DNA of 64,000 bases from NCBI GenBank assembly GCA_965153455.1, contig OZ234497.1, forward strand, positions 6,262,001 to 6,326,000. Reading direction: 5' to 3'. The DNA is from Sphagnum compactum. Lineage: Eukaryota; Bryophyta; Sphagnopsida; Sphagnales. The position numbers and the translations under genes are program-made. Below the pieces are notes generated by a model that did no database searches, was not told the DNA's origin, and was given only the letters and a program-made list of their open reading frames with translations. Below are positions 61,051 to 64,000 of this stretch, piece by piece (the stretch's first letter is position 1; every line of letters starts with the position of its first letter).

Positions 61051-64000
61051 GGAACGACCTTAACTTCCAGACATGGTTGTCACTTTGCCCCCAACGAACT
61101 ATAGCCAACCATGCATATCATCACATTTCACACACAAAAGTTATGTCATTTTTCTTATAATATGTTTATTTCTAGTGGACTGAGAATCAGTTTTACAGGC
61201 CAAAGTAAACCAACATCAAACCATCCACTAGATGCCCATTATGATTCAATTGTGGATGAAGCTCAACCAAGTTAACATCTAGTTTCACCTTGGTAATTTA
61301 TTTTGTGACAAATAGGTCTTATATTTCTACTATGTTTAGACCTAAAGATTGTGGCATCATTAAGCTTGAAAATGATAATCAGTGTTCAAACATGCAACAT
61401 GTTGTCAATAGATTGATATGCCCTCATAGTTGACAATGACAACCCTGTCAATAATGCTAACTTCTAGAATTAAGGTAAAAAGTTAAAGATATCACCGTCA
61501 CACCACCAAAATCTATGTATTATGAATATTTTCTTCTTAACACCTTCAATAACATATTGATTACAATATCAAACTAATGGGTGAAAGCACATTATGCCCT
61601 CTAGAAATTATAGTCACAAAAATAAAAATTCTACATTTGGTTTTTTTTAGTACATGTCGACATCACATTTTGAATTATTTTTTTATCATTTGAAGTACAT
61701 TGCACTAAATTTAGACTTAAATTAGTTTATTTTAAAAAAAACTCCAACAAACATTTACAAACTTGAACATATGAAGTATATTTGTGTTGAAAAAATATGT
61801 CACATAATATGAAAAATTGCAAATATTTTTCAAAACTAAGGTTATGGGTGGAATTATAATGAATTTGTTGGTGGTGAGTGATATTGATGTACATCAACTA
61901 TATTTAAAACAATTTAGAAGTTTACAATATTTGGTTCAAAAAATGCATTTTTTTTGCACTTCTTGAGCAATAAATACATAATAAATTATTATTTTGAGAA
62001 AATACCATTACCTTTAAAAAAGGAGAAGATTTTATAGGTGGGCATTGTATTATTTTTTCATTTTTCTTTTGTTTGGTAATCTGTTATGAACCACAAACAT
62101 GAAGCCTTATGGCCGTTGAAAAGATGCATTTTAAGCACATTGACTTTATCCAATTATCTTCATTTAACCATTGGATCAAGGTTAATTTTGATTCAAAATG
62201 AGCTTTGAGTTCCAAAATATTGTCATGCATATTTTTAAGTTCTTTTTATTATGTTTAGCGTTTTCAAAAAATGTCATCAAGATTTCAGTTTATTACACAC
62301 CTATTATATTTGTTATACATCATTTTTTTGGGTGAAAAATGGTGAAAAGTGGTTCACCTATAGTGTGTTCTCACCCTAATAAGTATCACATTATCTCTCC
62401 AATCACCTTTAATCCTACTACCATTGCCTCTAATTATGTTAGGTTGCCATCATTATATGAAGATTGTAGATGTTCTACCATTGCTACTACTTAATGCATG
62501 AATGGTGTTGTTATTCAACAAACATGCATGAATGTTGTTGTTGCTACAAACACATGTTGATTTTAGTGTCTGATAAATGTACATTGTTATTCAACAATAA
62601 AGTGCAACCATAATTAGACAAATGAAAATTGATTGTTGTTAAACAAATGATTATCACATTATTCATTGTCACAACATCATGACAATTTAACATTTTAATT
62701 TTTGATACATAAACTTATTTAATGACAGTAATTGAAAATTCTAAAAGTATTAACACTCTATAAAAAAAAGGCTAATTTGCAATTGGCTTTACAATTGGGT
62801 TTTTTAATTGCAATGACCACTTGTAACTTCATTGCAATTCAACATATGTTTACAACATGAATTTATCGAATCAGTTGCATAAGTTATAGTAAATGTAATT
62901 CACTGTATGTGGAATTGTATACATATGCAACTCATGCAATTCAATTATAATTATGCAGGAACAACTATTGTGCAATTCTAATGTAACTAGTTCACAACTA
63001 CTATTGTAATATCATCATGACGTTGTTTTTCATCCATCCATCAATGATGAACTTTGTTGATTTTAGTGGCAACTCTTTTTCAATTACAAATATAGTGAAA
63101 ACACATTAATGGTTGTAACTAATTGGCAACTATGTGACAACCCATGTCGGCACAAAATAATATTTGTGTGTAACTACAATGTACCCATTTTGCAAATGGC
63201 AAATAGGTGATTACTATGGAACAATTACTAGGTAGGTTCGTCCATTAACTAACCTAATGAGAATGTGATTTCTATTCAAACTCTATGACAAGTATTATTT
63301 GGTCACAAATATACTCCATACATTCATATTCTTCAATGTTTGTTGAAATATTGATTAAATTAAGTCTAAATCTAATCAAATATACTTAAAACAAGTAAAA
63401 ATAATCCAAGATGTGATGTCAATATTTCACCATAATTGTAGAAAGATTATATTTGTGACTACAATTTTTGGGGGGCTTAGTGTGCTTTCACCCATGATAG
63501 CCTTGATGTGTTGCAAGAAACTATGTTTTCTCCACCAACTATAACATAGGGTTCCATGTTTATGCATAATTTGTTTTTGTTGCTTCATTTACCTATAAAA
63601 CAAACAAAAGGGAAAGAACCATTAGTTGATTAAGTATTCCCAATCCCATGTAGTAACATTTTATTAGTATTTAGATATCATGCGCAAAAAGGCCATGGAC
63701 AAGGTAGTTGTAAAGGAAATTAGAGAAAATAAACAAAAGGAGAGGAAGGAGAAGAGATTGAAGATAACAATAGATGTGGGGTCTGCAATGGATCGAATAA
63801 CTCAAAAAGTAGTTGAAAAATGGGCTAGAACACAATTTGTTACAACCTAAGCTCTAGTAGTGAAGGAAGTGGGTAATAAGTTTCATTAGAATTTTTGTGC
63901 AAGCATGCAAGCTAATTGATACAATTACATGGGCATGAATCTTGGATGCAAAATAATCTTTCAATGTGAAGCTTGACAATAACAAATAGTCGCCAAACAA
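61051..64000. other. Intergenic AT-rich DNA to the window end
   Basis: No gene is supportable. TTGCAATTG-type words recur at 62,770-63,000 and 63,060-63,200 in both orientations. A 57-codon plus-strand frame at about 63,680-63,850 encodes a Lys/Glu-rich peptide (MRKKAMDKVVVKEI) without recognisable domains and may be a gene fragment or chance. Confidence 0.45.

Overview
The window looks like nuclear DNA of a land plant. Intergenic DNA is very AT-rich, introns are GT-AG, genes are sparse (three supportable genes in 64 kb), and the rest is transposon remnants, tandem repeats and microsatellites. Two genes match plant-only protein families as I remember them. The plant group is uncertain. A seed-free vascular plant (fern or lycophyte) is a guess from the divergent proteins and the type of non-LTR reverse transcriptase remnant; no marker in the window proves it.

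Layout. 1-2,500: AT-rich DNA with a complete 1.1-kb CACTA-type element (TTA target duplications) carrying a tRNA-like module and CTAC arrays. 3.5-14.6 kb: an inverted duplication, arms about 3,510-5,880 and 12,410-14,570, around a spacer with a dead non-LTR reverse transcriptase, the end of a second CACTA-like element, a 130-bp hairpin, an extremely AT-rich block and low-complexity DNA. 15.1-22.6 kb: a nine-exon minus-strand gene for a 1,462-residue plant-conserved protein, with a minisatellite just upstream (23.65-24.62 kb). 24.6-35 kb: repeat-poor but decayed DNA with a possible hAT fragment. 35-41.9 kb: a degenerate minus-strand Ty1/Copia retrotransposon (gag, protease, integrase, reverse transcriptase with an intact YVDD, RNase H trace). 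A second 1.3-kb copy of the CACTA family, flanked by AAT duplications, is inserted in its reverse transcriptase.

42-54 kb is a more gene-like island of mixed composition. It has unassigned coding-looking fragments with a 23-residue duplicated repeat, a four-exon plus-strand gene (395 residues, family recognisable at the C-terminal half), several tandem repeats, and a single-exon minus-strand gene (347 residues, unknown function). 54-64 kb is AT-rich intergenic DNA with dispersed and tandem repeats and no gene I can support.

The three genes show no sign of a shared pathway; this is an ordinary plant locus, not a cluster. The most informative structure is the nested transposon set: a SINE-like tRNA module inside a CACTA element inside a Copia element, with a related sister copy 36 kb away in opposite orientation. 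Exon junctions were placed by eye from splice-site consensus, phase and remembered family sequence; no alignment or transcript data were available.
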